DNA from: Cryptomeria japonica
Taxonomy: Eukaryota > Streptophyta > Pinopsida > Cupressales > Cupressaceae
Direction: 5' to 3'
Assembly: GCF_030272615.1 (NCBI RefSeq)
Contig: NC_081411.1
Coordinates: forward strand, 155,522,971 to 155,582,970
Length of the DNA stretch: 60,000 nucleotides
Shown in pieces: positions 1-12,012 of the stretch (positions are counted from its first letter, which is position 1; every line of letters starts with the position of its first letter). Below the pieces are notes generated by a model. The model saw nothing but the letters and a program-made list of their open reading frames with translations. It was not told the origin of the DNA and searched no databases. A program made the position numbers and the translations under genes.

Positions 1-1113
1 GATAGGATGAAGTTGTTGAATAGTTCACTAAATGATGTAATTTTAAAAGAATATATATCCTAAATAATTGAATGGGTCATTTTTACAATTGAAATATTAA
101 TATTCAAAATGAGTACTATGGTGGACTTATAACATAGACTTGTTATCATTCATTATTATGTACTTATTTGTTCATGTAATTGACAAGATGAATTTATTTT
201 ACAAGAACTAGATTAGAGTAGGACATATACATACATATATATAAGAAAACATCAACTTATTTATATTGAATGAAGTTACATCAATTAACATGAAAAAATA
301 ACTATCAACATCAAAAACTATCATCATCAATTAGTGAACATAGGGCCACTGTATATAGTTTATTTATTTAACAAAAGTAGATGAATACAATGTTGTTTAT
401 GAAACCAAAATTATATCAATGCACATATGTTCTTCTAGGGGTCTTGCAAAAGCAAAAAAAAAAGTTCAAATGTCATTAAAAATATATATTAAAAGTAAAT
501 TTTAATTTATGCTACAAAAATTTAAATGTGCTATATTCACTTTAATGTACTCACCAAGTTGTATCTATGTCATCCATGTCATCAAGTTGTACTTGACACC
601 TCAATACCAAAATTTCATTTTACTTATGTATATAAGAATAATATTTATGTTAAAGGGACAAAGACAAAAAATTATCATAATTAAATTGAATTCTAGGACC
701 CCATCTTGTATTATTATATAACAACAATAAAAGAATTGCACTCACCTAGTATTACTACTTTGATTAGCCAAAAGTTATAAAATGCACAAGTTCAGTGTCA
801 TCCATGTTACATAAAGTTGTACTTGACACTTGAACACCAAATTAATTAGCTACATGTATAAGAATAAAGAAGACATATATACATATACAAAGTTACATAT
901 AAAAAGTTCACACAATTAACATAAACTTACATTCATAAATTTGATTCAACCTAATGTACCATCTTCATCCTCTCTCTTCTACAATGCGTCTATGATTGCC
1001 TCATGCTTTTCCATTGAAAGTGTCCATGATACCTTATCAGCAGGTCTCCATTTGTATCTTTCTAATTTGATGTTTGTTGCCACCACCAAATGAGAATAGT
1101 GTATAATCTTCTT

Positions 1114-1273
1114 TTCTTATTGGTAGTCTTCATAAGCTTGTAAGTCATTCCTTCTTGTTAGGTATTTATGTAGCCATGTGCCAACTACTACAATTCTTAT
1201 TGGTAGTCTTCATAAGCTTGTAAGTCATTCCTTCTTGTTAGGTATTTATGTAGCCATGTGCCAACTACGACAA
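1114..1273. repeat. 80-bp tandem duplication in the transposase last exon
   Basis: The block starting TTCTTATTGGTAGTCTTCAT occurs at 1114-1193 and again at 1194-1273 with one or two differences. T1 and T2 have it once. The duplication breaks the T3 C-terminal exon frame. Confidence 0.85.
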
Positions 1274-2366
1274 TAGACCCAACTAGATACTGGAAACCAT
1301 CATCATCTACTTGATGATATATCAACTTTTTCTTAGGTTCTACACATCTAGCTAGCCAATACTTAGTCTGCTCATCACTCTCCTCAAGTGCAACAATGAC
1401 ATACACATGTCCTAGAAAATAAAATTAAGTACATGTAGAAATAAAACCTGTAAAAATTTATAATTCAAATACAATCATAAATTATATGACAATAAATAAA
1501 TAATATAATTTAAAGTTATAAACAATAAATTGAATTAAATTACCAGGTTGTATGAGGTCTGAAACATGATCATAATCTTCTGATGCAAATGTATGATCTG
1601 GGTCTTCATTTCTTCTAACAACTTGATATTGTGTCTCACTAGGTGTTAAGGATTTTTGTTGCCATTCTTTAACCCATTCTGTATTCTCGCATTCTTCCCA
1701 TTCATCTGCAACACAAAATTGACAAAAACATGCAATCTCCCTAGTCCATATAGTCCAAGTGTAAGATTTAGAACTCTTAAATGAATGACATCTAGTTGAC
1801 CTATTGATTGTATCACAATCATATTTTAGAAGGATATTCTCCTCTTCAACTAGCCAGAAGAAACGTTTGATTGTAGAGTTCTGACTTGATCCTGTGGATA
1901 AAGTTGCACTACACCAATCCACAATTGCACTTGCATTTTTAAATTTAGATTTTTCCTCGAATTTGAGTTGCTCTCTGCAAAAGGCTCTCTTAACACGTAC
2001 GCGCACCATCATGTTCTCCTTTCCCATGTCTAGCCTCAAAAAAACACCACATGTGTTCAATATTAGTTTGCTTATGTATACTACTCAACCAATAAAACAT
2101 TCTAGCATTCTTGAATTTCCCTGTGCAATTATTTGACCATATTAGATGTTGTGTCATCTAAATTTCTCTCTCCCTCAAATTCTCATAAAAGGTCTTGAAG
2201 CAATACTGGAAAAACTTTGATGAGTGTAATTTATTATCACTCGTATAGAAACGATACTCTCTCAAAATTTTACTATCCTCTTTTGTACTATCAGGTGCAT
2301 ACCTATAGACAATATGAACAAAAATTGCTACCTGCACCAAATTATAATATTGCGATTGGACCTCAT

Positions 2367-3190
2367 CTTGTGGTGCAAGCGTGTAGTTCTCTGCAAAGTC
2401 AACGACCGAAAGTATACTACCAATAGGAAATATATTATTTCATATTCAAAACTGACCATCGATCCATCTAGCATTTTGAGAGTGTTTAACAAATTAAGGT
2501 ACGATATTACTCTTAAATTTATTCATAAATGCATGAACACTAAATTTTTCAGTAATTAGATCGCACTGTCTTCCAACCTTTCCATCCTTCAATAGATACT
2601 CAACTATTTTGAATATTTATACATCAACTAATTGTTGTCCAAAATCAATTGAAGTATTTTCATCCAAAATCTTGTGGTGCAAGCATGTAGTTCTCTGCAA
2701 AGTCAATGACCGAAAGTATACTACCAATAGGAAATGTATTCTTTCATATTCGAAACTAACCATCGATCCATCTAGCATTTTGAGAGTGTTTAACATATTT
2801 AGGTATGATATTACTCTTAAATTTATTCATAAATGCATGAACACTAACTTTTTCAGTAATTAGATCGCATCGTCTTCCAACCTTTCCATCCTTCAATGGA
2901 TACTCAACTATTTTGAATATTTATACATCAACTAACTGTTGTCCAAAATCAATTGAAATGTATTCTTTCATATTCGAAACTGACCATTTATCCATCTAGT
3001 ATTTTGAGAGTGTTTAACATATTTAGGTATGATATTACTCTTAAATTTATTCATAAATGCATGAACACTAAATTTTTCAGTAATTAGATCGCACCGTCTT
3101 CCAACCTTTCCATCCTTCAATGGATACTCAAATGTTTTGAATATTTATATATCAACTAATTGTTGTCCAAAATCAATTGAAATATTTTCA
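2367..3190. repeat. Partial triplication inside the T3 transposase
   Basis: A block beginning CTTGTGGTGCAAGC at 2367 recurs at 2671 (period 304 bp). A shorter third unit starts at the shared GAAATGTATTC, present at 2731 and 2955 (offset 224 bp). The units differ by scattered substitutions. Two different offsets mean two successive unequal events with short homology at the joints. T1 and T2 have a single unit. Confidence 0.8.
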
Positions 3191-3692
3191 TGCAAACATT
3201 CATCCAGCAATGCAAGATTGCCACATATATCACATACACCAGAAACACATGCATTGGAAAGAAAAATATTGCTCACTAGGTGGGTTGCAAAACAAACTTG
3301 ATATAAACTCCTTTATAGTTTCAGGTGGTATATTTATACCACATTCTTGCAACATTCCATTCCTATGCATGGTAACATGTATATATCAAAATACATCATA
3401 ATGATAATGAAATCGAACACGAGTTTTGCAACAACATGTGACTCTTTCCTTGTTAATCCGAACATACCAAGGTTTACACTTTTTAAAAGACCTTTGACTG
3501 ATGCTAATAGTTAACACCTTATCATCTAAATTATTTTTATACAATTCAGTTTGAGTCATGTCCAAAAGGTGTTTTGGATGTGGATCATGAATTATTGACC
3601 CAACTCTTAATTTAAGCCCATCTCTAGCATTAGGTGATACTCTTGTATTATCATGCCAGAATTTTTCAATCAAAGTTTTGATTTCACTAATG

Positions 3693-3916
3693 AGCCTAAA
3701 TAATGGCTCTATTTTGATAGATTTTTTTTATAGTACTCCTTCTTAGGTCTTGTAATTTGATAACATTTAGATCAGGATACTCTCCTAGTTGATACCTTTT
3801 AAGTGTTTATGAAACTATTTTGACTTATACTTAAGGTTGTCATATAATGGCTTTTAAATGATTCATCTATGCAAATATCCAAAATCAATCTTAAGCATGG
3901 TTTAAATTATATCATG
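3693..3916. other. Unassigned AT-rich stretch between T3 and gypsy-1
   Basis: T-element similarity ends near 3692 and the probable gypsy-1 LTR begins near 3917. I recognise no gene or repeat here. It may be older flanking DNA or an unrecognised part of the LTR. Confidence 0.4.
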
Positions 3917-4920
3917 TTAGCATTAGTATATACACATGTTTGGTGTGAGAATTAATATCATGATGCAGGGTCAGCAAAAAAGAATGAAAGACTAAGCGGT
4001 GGTTTAAAGAAGTACTAGGTATATAGCCGCAATGCAGACCCAGTCAAAAGAAAGTAGTAATAAGGGAGATCAAAGCCACTTGACCGGTTCTTCAGCAGAA
4101 TGATTTATGAAACATTTATAACTATTCTTAGTGGAGCTTAGATCTAGGAAGCATGTCATGCTATATTTTCTCACCCATAGGATAGATGGTGTTTTGTTTT
4201 CCTGCACTGACTTCTTCTTCTTCTTTTTGTTTTATGAATCATGTTTGCCTATTCCGTAGGAATATGGTCGATCAGTTAGGAATCTGTTATGAGCTTCCTT
4301 ATAAATAAAGGGATCTCTCTCTTTTCAGAGTAGTAGAGAACAACCATCATATTTGTAATACTCAGACTTCTAGTATTTTATGTATTTTCACAATCAAAAT
4401 GGAATAAAGAGATCTATGTGATTTAAAAAGCTAAACAATTGTAATATGAAAGTTCTGGATATGCTCACTCAAGGGGGCCCACTTGGTGAGTAATCCTTTG
4501 TGTTTTTCAGTTAGTTTTCATTCTTCAGTAGTAGTTATTTCGGTAATTGTCTATTCCTATAGCCACTGGAAACAATTCCTGTATCTATTCCTGCAGCTAC
4601 AGCAGCAGAGTAGTTCCTATCCACTTGCTAGAACGTTATCATTTAGTAGTAATTGTTTGAGTGATTTCTAGTTGTGAATTTGGATTAAGTATTAGCTCAT
4701 TAAGATTTTGCATGTTTATTTTAAAGAATTTCCTTTCCTGCAGAAATATAGAATGGTTGCGATATAAACTTGATGCACATACAGTGCTGGCCCATTTTAA
4801 GTTTACACCCCTGGTTGATAAGTAAATGATCCTTTGCTATAGGAAAAATAGTTATTCAAAGATACCCAATCTTTGAATTGTGTTTTATTACCTAGTTGTC
4901 ATTCTAGTTGTGAGGACCAA
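3917..4920 (+). repeat. Probable 5' LTR of gypsy-1
   Basis: This non-coding stretch of about 1 kb sits directly upstream of the primer-binding site, as a 5' LTR should. It holds a TATA box (TATAAATA, 4300-4307) and an AATAAA about 100 bp downstream (about 4403). The start is not defined because the partner LTR was not found in the window. The end is close to the ...CCAACA at about 4916-4921. Confidence 0.55.
4300..4307 (+). promoter_or_regulatory. TATA box in gypsy-1 LTR
   Basis: TATAAATA followed within 30 bp by pyrimidine-rich CTCTCTCTTTTC. This is the expected layout of a plant retrotransposon U3/R start. A polyadenylation-like AATAAA lies near 4403. Confidence 0.55.
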
Positions 4921-4925
4921 CATTT

Positions 4926-4943
4926 TGGTGTCATTGTTGGGTA
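4926..4943 (+). promoter_or_regulatory. Decayed primer-binding site, tRNA-Asp type
   Basis: TGGTGTCATTGTTGGGTA aligns without gaps to TGGCGCCGTTGCCGGGGA, the complement of the 3' end of plant tRNA-Asp. Most of the differences are C-to-T or G-to-A, as expected from deamination of methylated cytosines. It sits 3-5 bp after the LTR end. Confidence 0.7.
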
Positions 4944-4973
4944 ATGGACTGATATGGTGATGATATCTTCAGG

Positions 4974-5520
4974 ATGACACAAAAAGAAGATGAAAGCCAA
5001 GAAGACTATTTGGAGAGGTTTTTATTTAGTGTCAGGAAATCCAAGCATGGCACTCTAAGTGAAGACTCTATGAAATTGATCTTTCTAAGGGGAATCATGA
5101 AGATTGTGTTGACTCCTTAGACCTCATGGGAGGAGGAGATATTACTCAAGTTCAATGGGATGACATCAGACAAATCTGTCAAAAGTACTCCAGAGCTGCA
5201 ACCAAGAAGGGAAGACACTATAGGCCTAGTTCTTCAATTCCAAAGTCATCTACAACAGTTTCAAGAATGGAAATAACTCATTTGTTAAAAGACTTTAAGG
5301 AGGATATAATCCATAATATGGCTACTCAATTGGATACACTTCAGGAAAGAAAGAAGCATGAGGAGGTAGAGGTTATACTTGCTGAATTTAGTCCTCACTA
5401 TCGACAAAAGAAGAAGGACTATAAATGTAAACTACTAGCTAAAGTTGATAGCCAGCAGACTTCCCTAGATTTAAAACTTGTCTATGGAGATGATGAACAA
5501 CTCTTTTATGTTGCACAATG
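4974..5520 (+). pseudogene. gypsy-1 gag remnant
   Basis: The first frame (from ATG 4974) reads a retrotransposon Gag-like helix segment (DESQEDYLERFLFSVRKSKH). After a stop near 5118 and a frameshift near 5095, a second frame (5126-5520) continues with GGGDITQVQWDDI and a Lys-rich, coiled-coil-like region. Only about 30 bp separate the primer site from this segment, so the N-terminal half of Gag seems to have been deleted. It would encode the structural particle protein if intact. Confidence 0.65.
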
Positions 5521-6545
5521 AAGGCCTTGGCCTCTAAGACAAGGTATGCCACAAGATCCATTGTCATTTTCTAATCCTTATATGAACTTTAATGCACAGA
5601 ACAATCAATGGCAACCTCCATACTCTAAAAATTTTAGAAATTATACTCCTCAGTCTTGGAATAACTCTCAAAACCCTTGGCCTAATTATCAAAGTCCTTC
5701 CTCTTAATGACAATAGCCACAAGGGAATTGGTCACCTTCCCAAGGTAACTGGCAACGGTCACCACAATGGAAGAGAGTACAGCAATGGGCAAACCAATCA
5801 TTAGGTTTCCTGCAACCACAACAATAGTCCCAACTAACAGCTTTAATGCCACCATCTCCTAATGCTACTCCACCCAGGCCAACCCAACTGCCAACACAGC
5901 CTATGCCAAATCCAAATAACAAACCCTAACAACACTGCCCACTCCATCTCCTCCACTCATAACAGAATTACTATCTAAGGAGATTGCTCAGGACACTACA
6001 CCTGATCAACCTAGAAACCTTGAGCAGGTTCATCAGTCTGAGACTCCAGACACACATGTAAGAACTCCCCCATTTCCTCAAAGATTGCAAGTAGAAGTGT
6101 CTAGGCAGCAGGATGATATTGCTTCTGATCTTATTGATCAGTTAAAACATATATGTGTAAAGATTCCACTATTTCATGATAATAAGGATATTCCCATATA
6201 TGGAAAAGCTATTAAGGAAGCATGTTTGAAGAAACCCAGAAGGAAGAAAAAGGACCCAAAAATAGTGCATGTAGTAGGACAACTGACTGATATTATGTTA
6301 GGAAAAATTGTTGTCCCTAAATATTTTGACCCCGGGTAGCCCCATTGTGAAGGTAGTTATTAATGGAACTCAAATTAAAAATGCCTTGATAGACTTAGGA
6401 GCAGCCATAAATGTGATGACTAAAGATGTCATGCAACAACTCAGTATTACTAGTCTTATATCAACCCCAATGGTCATGCAACTTGTTGATATCTCTATTG
6501 TCTGGCCTGTTGAAGATATTGTTGTAACATTAGACTCTTGGGAAT
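5521..6545 (+). pseudogene. gypsy-1 gag-pol linker and N-terminal part of the protease
   Basis: A Pro/Gln/Asn-rich linker (about 5530-5930, several stops) is followed by the conserved gypsy linker motif PFPQRL (about 6070) and a basic segment KKPRRKKKDPK. Then comes a retropepsin-type aspartic protease with the active site ALIDLGAAINVM (about 6390-6425). A one-base gain in GGG near 6334-6336 shifts frame between YFDPG and SPIVKV. The protease is cut at 6545 by E1 and resumes at 14557. The frame across the joint agrees once one copy of the duplicated GGGAAT is removed. Confidence 0.75.
6540..6545 (+). repeat. Left target-site duplication of E1
   Basis: GGGAAT immediately before TGTTAGG. The same six bases follow the right LTR at 14557-14562. 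Five bp is usual, and one base may match by chance. Confidence 0.8.
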
Positions 6546-7743
6546 TGTTAGGTCTGACTTGGAAAGCTAATGTACTAAGAGGGGAGGGGTGAATCAGTAC
6601 TTCAAAACTTTTCTTGAAAAACAATTTTACTGATAAACACAAACTAAGTATTGTTGATCTCATAAAAATATAATACTAAAACATAATCATAGAAATAACA
6701 TCCATCAAAATTTCACTCCATAACACAAAGAATTTTGGTCACGCACAAACTCTTGGTTAGAGAGAAAAACTACGGTGGGGATGGCACCCACAACTTCACT
6801 ACTGCAGTAATCAAGATTGCTCGGTTAGAGCTACATGTTTAGCTATTTCTGATAGCTTACCCTGTTAGGAGTATAAAGATCTTTAGATCTAGCTAAAGGA
6901 TTTTACAAACACTTTTACAAATGTTGTACCTGGTTAAAGGCTTTACAATTGATAGACTTTATTAGAGTCTTTTACCCTGTTAAAGGTTTCTAACACAACT
7001 TTAATAATTCAATCAAAATCTTTACAAAATATCTGCAACTTCACATCTGAAATGTTATAGCAGACTCTATGTGCTCAATATAAAATTACCTTGCTCATAG
7101 CATTCCTTAGTAATTGACAAATCAACTCGGTAACCAGTTCTATATACTCTGTCCCTTAAACTGTTCTCTAAAACCTTCTCGGTAACCTCTGAATATCTCT
7201 GTCAATCTTCTTTCTTCATACTTAACTATATCATTGTATCGTATCTTCTCTCTTGATTTTTCATTTCATATCATATATCAAATACTCAAATCATTTTGTT
7301 TATATAGATCTTTGAGATGATGATCTATTCATGCTTCGATCATACAAACATGTTTTATTGAATGAATAAACATAGAAATTATTTCATTGGATATTCTTCC
7401 TCAAAATCATGCAAAATCTTTAAATGCAATTTCCTATGTAATAATGATTTCATCTTCTCGAATCTTGTAACACGTTTCACATGTGTGTCCAGGTTCATTG
7501 AATCTGGTAACATGTTTCCACTCGGTTCAGATTAACTCAGTATACCTTCTTTGCTACTCGGTAGACATATGAACTTTACTCGGTACATAGCTCGGTGTAT
7601 GTCATCTTGGTGACTTCTCTCTTCTGTAACCAACACCGGTAGCCTTAGTAATTACTGACTGGACTTTTCGGTAGAATTAACCGACTAATGTATATAGGAT
7701 GACTTTGGGCATAAAACTAATGACAACTTAGTAAATAGTAACA
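6546..7743 (-). repeat. E1 downstream (3') LTR
   Basis: About 1,198 bp, nearly identical to 13356-14556 with scattered substitutions and small indels. It starts TGTTAGGTCTGAC and ends GTAACA on the plus strand. It contains the tract AGAGGGGAGGGGTGAATCAG, which corresponds to AGAGGGGGGGTGAATTAG at the start of the E2 LTR. Confidence 0.9.
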
Positions 7744-7755
7744 ATCTCCCCTTTT
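7744..7755 (-). promoter_or_regulatory. E1 polypurine tract
   Basis: The minus strand reads AAAAGGGGAGAT immediately before the LTR. This is the plus-strand priming site. E2 has the corresponding AAAGGGGGAGAT at 41289-41300. Confidence 0.8.
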
Positions 7756-8075
7756 GACATTAGTTTGGTATGTTTGACAAAACTCCTTTCAAATTCATAA
7801 CACAAAATCTATATACTTGCAAAATAAACTGAAATGTGAGTATATACGTTGTTCAAATACATAATCAAACACATACTCCCCTTATCAATATTTTGTACAT
7901 AACTTGATGTTCCATGCTCTGTATTTCATGTTCCTGATGTTCCAAGCTCCCCCTATCAATTTCAACTGTACACTCGATATATATGATAAACTTTGTACAC
8001 TCAAATACTCTGTATACTCGGTACACTCCCCCTTTTTGACAAACATTAAAACTAGTTACCATTTGGTGGGAGCAA

Positions 8076-11000
8076 CTAATCAGAAATAGATTTATACTTT
8101 GTACAAGCTTTTGTAAGAGCATTGCTAAGTGCATCCTTGACACTTTCCATTAGTGAATTCTGAGTTGTAATATCAGCTAACAGTGTGATGAAACCATCTA
8201 AAGTGCTTCCCTCTTCTTGAGTGGACAATTGGGTAGCTCGATTGATCTGCTCTTGAACTGATGACAAATGGGGAATAAATAATGTTTGAAGAGTCATGAT
8301 ATCCATCCTTATTTTATGCTCTTCATTTTAAAGTTCTAACTGTTGAGCCATAAGGGTTTGTAGCCTTGTATAAAAATTCTGAGGAGAATTTGGCTTGGTA
8401 GTCAATTTATTTGAGAGATCGGTAATCTCTTTTTCAATGACTTCAGTCTTATTCTTGATATCTTTGATAAAGAATGAGAATGTACATAACTTCTGGAATA
8501 AATAAATGATATGCTTGAGTTGAGGAGTCAACTCACCAACGATTTCAATAAGCTTAATTTTACCTATAGAAGTTGCTTCCTGCACTTCTTCAATCATCTT
8601 GGCAATTAGCTCTTTATCTTTCAATTTGCTAAGGTATTTTGATGCTTATACTCCGGATGCCTCCAATTGAGTGATTAGTTCATCCAGTTGCATATGGATG
8701 GCAACATCTTTATTGATGGTAGCTTCAGGTATCATGTCTGTTAATAATGTTTTGACCTTCTGAAGTATTGGGTTCTTTTGTTGAATAGCTATCTATCTTT
8801 CCTGTTCTGCTTTGGCTTTACAAAGCTCACTGAATTCTATCAGCGCTTGCCCTTTCAATTTTGTAATGTCAACATTCGGAAACACAATAGGCTTTGATAG
8901 ATCTATCTTAAAACTATTTCTTTTTGCTTTCTTCTCCTTTGATGATGATTCCTTCACCAGTTGAATGGGTACAATGGCTTTTGAGACTTGTCCTCCCTCA
9001 ATATGTTGCTCGGTAGAGGCAACACTTTTCTCGGTTCCTATAGCCTCTGTTGTATCCTTCAGTTTTTCTTTGCTCAGAGTTTCAGTGGCAACTGTCTCGG
9101 TGCTTGATGGTACCTGGGAAGTTTGCTCGTCAGTGGCCTGAGAGGTAGATTCATCTTTTTTAGCCGTTTAACCATCTGTACCTTGATCTATGTCCTGAAG
9201 TTTCTCGGCTGAAACTTGTTGGGTGATCGGAGGATAGGACTTAACCTATTCCAAAACTGATTCACTTGATACCATTTTGGCATAGGTGCTTCCTTCTATC
9301 ATCTCTTCTTCCTGTGCCTCAGTGTCTATTACATCCTCATCTAACGAAATAGTGGAAGGAGGATCTTGCTCGGTGATGTCAACTATCTCTACTTCACCTT
9401 TTGGCTCTTCAATCAGAATTCTAAATATTTTCTTCCATTTTTCTTTAGTTTCTTTTTCAACTTCAAGATAGAGGCCATTCATCATTTTCAAGGCCCTTTG
9501 CTTTACTTGAAAATTTGTCTGGTAGTTTTTCAAATAAACTCTTATGTCATCTACCAACATATCTGGAAAGAGATGTACCAAAACTCTTTCTCTGATTTGC
9601 TTCTCCGAGTCCATAGCATATTTCCATCTATTATCAATATGTGAGTACAATGCTTTTGGAAAAAAACTAGCCACTTCCAATGGAACTACTCAGAACTTGA
9701 GAAGTGTACAAATTACAGTCTCTTCTATTTACCTCTTTTCTTCTTCTATTCTTGAATCATATTTTACATATCTAAATGACCTAAATCCACCATATTGCTT
9801 TAGTTTTGAACAAAAATTGTCAACACTATGTACATCTTCCTTTGTGTTTTTTACAACCTAAAATTTATTTACATCTTCTGACTCTGTGTCACTTGCCTCT
9901 TTATCCAAAATTAGTCTTTTGGGTTTCTTTGTATAAGTTTTTGTAACCTTAGGCATTGCTACATTCTTCTGCTTCTTACCGGGTGATGCAGCAGATGATC
10001 TAGTGTTCGGTCGCTTTACTGGTGGGGTAGGTGATACCTTGGTTGTATCTTGTTTCTTTCTTTTCAAAATTTTGCCTTTTGGCAACTTAGTTCTCAGTGT
10101 AATTGCTGCTTCTTGAGCTTCAGATTCTTCCTTGATTGAAAGTCGATCAGTATTCCTACTTGTTGGCTTAGTAGGTGTGGAGGTAGAACCTTCTCCAAAC
10201 TTTTAAGTTAAATCCTTGATCATTCTGGTGGCTTTTCTGGCAGCCTTTGGTACTACAATGCTCATTTTTTGTTTTTCTTTTACCTCTTCATAGGTGCCAT
10301 ATTTGATCTCGGTAGCATGCCTTGAAAATGCTAAAAAGGCATCTATCTATTGTTGAGAAATGTCAAAATCTATCTCATAACCCATAGGCGATAAGATTTA
10401 TTCCTAGGTTCTATTGCATTGACATAACAGTAGTCGGTATCCGCTTCAAAACATATAGTATCCTTGTACTTTTCCACTAGCTGAGGTGGAATCCTATACC
10501 TGCTATGCATCTTTTCCTGGAATCTATTGAAGTAGTCATCCATTATCATGTTTAAATTATCACCTAGCTGATTGATGAAATCATTTATTTGATGGGTGAT
10601 TGGTCAGTGTAATTCCCAAACAATGTTACCGACTGATGGAAAGAATTTCTGGAAATAAAAGAACATACACACTAAGAGTGACCCAAACTTTAGTGTGTTG
10701 GCAGTATTATTCTTCTTTGTTTTCCTTATTGTATTGAGATTTTCAAAAAGATTCTTCAATAACACTTCATATAAATCAATTTGCATACCCTTTTTAACAA
10801 TTTTATAAGGCAAATCTACAGTTGCACACGGTACACTATTTTCTCTTGCAGACTGGAAGAAACAATAACTTATAACTCTAATAGAAAAATTGAGTTCTGC
10901 ATCAGTCACATTGTTCAACTTAAGACCTCTGCAATCAGACTCAACTCTTGTTAATGTTATCAATTCCTTCTGTGAAATCATCTTCTGTGCTCGAGCATGG

Positions 11001-11426
11001 TCAAATATAGGGTATCTATTTGTCATGTGAATAATCTCCTTGTTGATCTTGAAAGGTTGATCCTCTAACCACATAAAATTGTCATGCACTTGGCTCAAGA
11101 CAAATTTGACCCATTGGGGTTTGAAGACTCGAGGATAGCTTAGGGCTTTGGTCAATCCCTTAACTTTGATATGCTCAAACTTGCTATCTAGGATTCCATC
11201 GGTGCACAATTCATCATACGTATCCTTAATCTCAGTATGGCCTAGCTCTTCAACTCGGCACTTGGTAAAAAATTCTAATATCTTCTATCAATAGAACACT
11301 ATCCGGAATAAGAGAGAATGCAGTTTTCTCATTAGGTTCGGATGCCACTTTGGGAGGTAAGGTGTATTTCAGTGTAGGCTTCTCAATGGTCTCTACTACA
11401 ATGGGTTTTTGTACCTTGGGAGCCAT
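8076..11426 (-). pseudogene. E1 second protein, about 1,100 codons, unknown function
   Basis: The proposed start is the ATG at 11426-11424 (MAPKVQKP). The frame is recoverable to the stop near 8076 through several stops and a poly-T frameshift near 11280. Parts in order: a helical N-terminal domain (11209-10604), a basic segment with SPGKKQK and KRPNTRSS (10085-9858), a domain with ALYSHIDNRWKYAMDSE and an acidic tail (9680-9246), and coiled-coil-like C-terminal pieces (8624-8328, 8306-8076). The ALYSHIDNRW block matches SLYSSLDNKWCIAIEKEQ in the E2 second protein. I recognise no enzyme. It lies downstream of gag on the same strand, where pol would be in an autonomous element. Confidence 0.65.
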
Positions 11427-12012
11427 TTCAAACTTGAAATTTTACTTACGAAATAGCTTAGAGTTTCAAATAACCAAAACACGCTTCCAACTTAGTAAAT
11501 ACTATCCAAATATTCGCAACTGATTTTGATCGGTTAATTGCTAAAAATGTGTTTTAGATTATGCTAAATACCTTGAATTCTCTCTTGGAAATGTTTGATC
11601 GCCTTTGATTTGCTTTGCTTTGTACTTTGGAAACTAGTAAGTGAAACATGACCATGCAAAGTACTTTAAATACCTCCTTTTGACCTTATCAGGCTTTGTG
11701 CAGTTAGGTATAATAGGCATAAAATGCACTTGGTTCCACTAAACTGGCTATCTCCCTTATAACATTTTATTGACTTCTCCCTTATAAGCTTTTACCAACT
11801 TCTCTGGTAATTCAAAAGACTAGATAATATTTCAAACTTGCTATTAGCTATGCAGATTTTGGAATTATGTACATGATTAAATAGGAACTATTAAGATATA
11901 ACCTTGTGAGAATGCAGTCCCTCCATACCTTTATTGATTAATTCGAAGTAGATGCACCTAACTCGATAGGTAAGGTGCTTTCTTCATTAGTTGACACATT
12001 TTCCTTCTTTTT
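11427..12012. other. E1 spacer between second protein and gag
   Basis: AT-rich, with no usable frame. In element orientation this is the leader of the second gene. An internal promoter or a splice site could lie here, but none can be supported from sequence alone. Confidence 0.5.

Larger units (their letters stand above)
1..3692 (-). mobile_element. T element copy T3, degraded and truncated
   Basis: This is the oldest-looking copy of the window's DNA transposon family, in the same orientation as T1 at 18378-28876. From about position 370 the spacer matches T1 around 24380 (tracts such as GTTTATGAAACCAAAATT and ATGTTAAAGGGACAAAGA), followed by the transposase gene on the minus strand. Similarity stops near 3692, inside the N-terminal half of the transposase, so the 5' part of that gene and its end of the element are missing. 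The other side runs off the window. The copy carries local tandem duplications absent from T1 and T2. Confidence 0.75.
946..3692 (-). pseudogene. T-element transposase, C-terminal two thirds (copy T3)
   Basis: Fragmented reading frames match the transposases of T1 and T2. Visible pieces are VVDFAENYTLAPQDE (about 2370-2410), NCTGKFKNARMFYWLS (about 2080-2140), RHGKGEHDG (about 2000-2030) and the C-terminal exon (946-1410), which ends with the shared GTLG and a TGA whose complement lies at 946-948. The intron acceptor CTAG before GACATGTG (complement near 1405-1415) is kept. Stops, frameshifts and internal duplications make it non-functional. It keeps Arg codons (VGRRCDLI) at a site where T1 and T2 share a TGA, so it samples a different and probably older lineage. 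Its catalytic Asp in DFAENY is intact. Confidence 0.75.

Noticed and set aside
4483-4671. Short Ser/Tyr-rich frame before gypsy-1 gag
   Set aside because: It lies in LTR/leader sequence and has no similarity or context to support translation.
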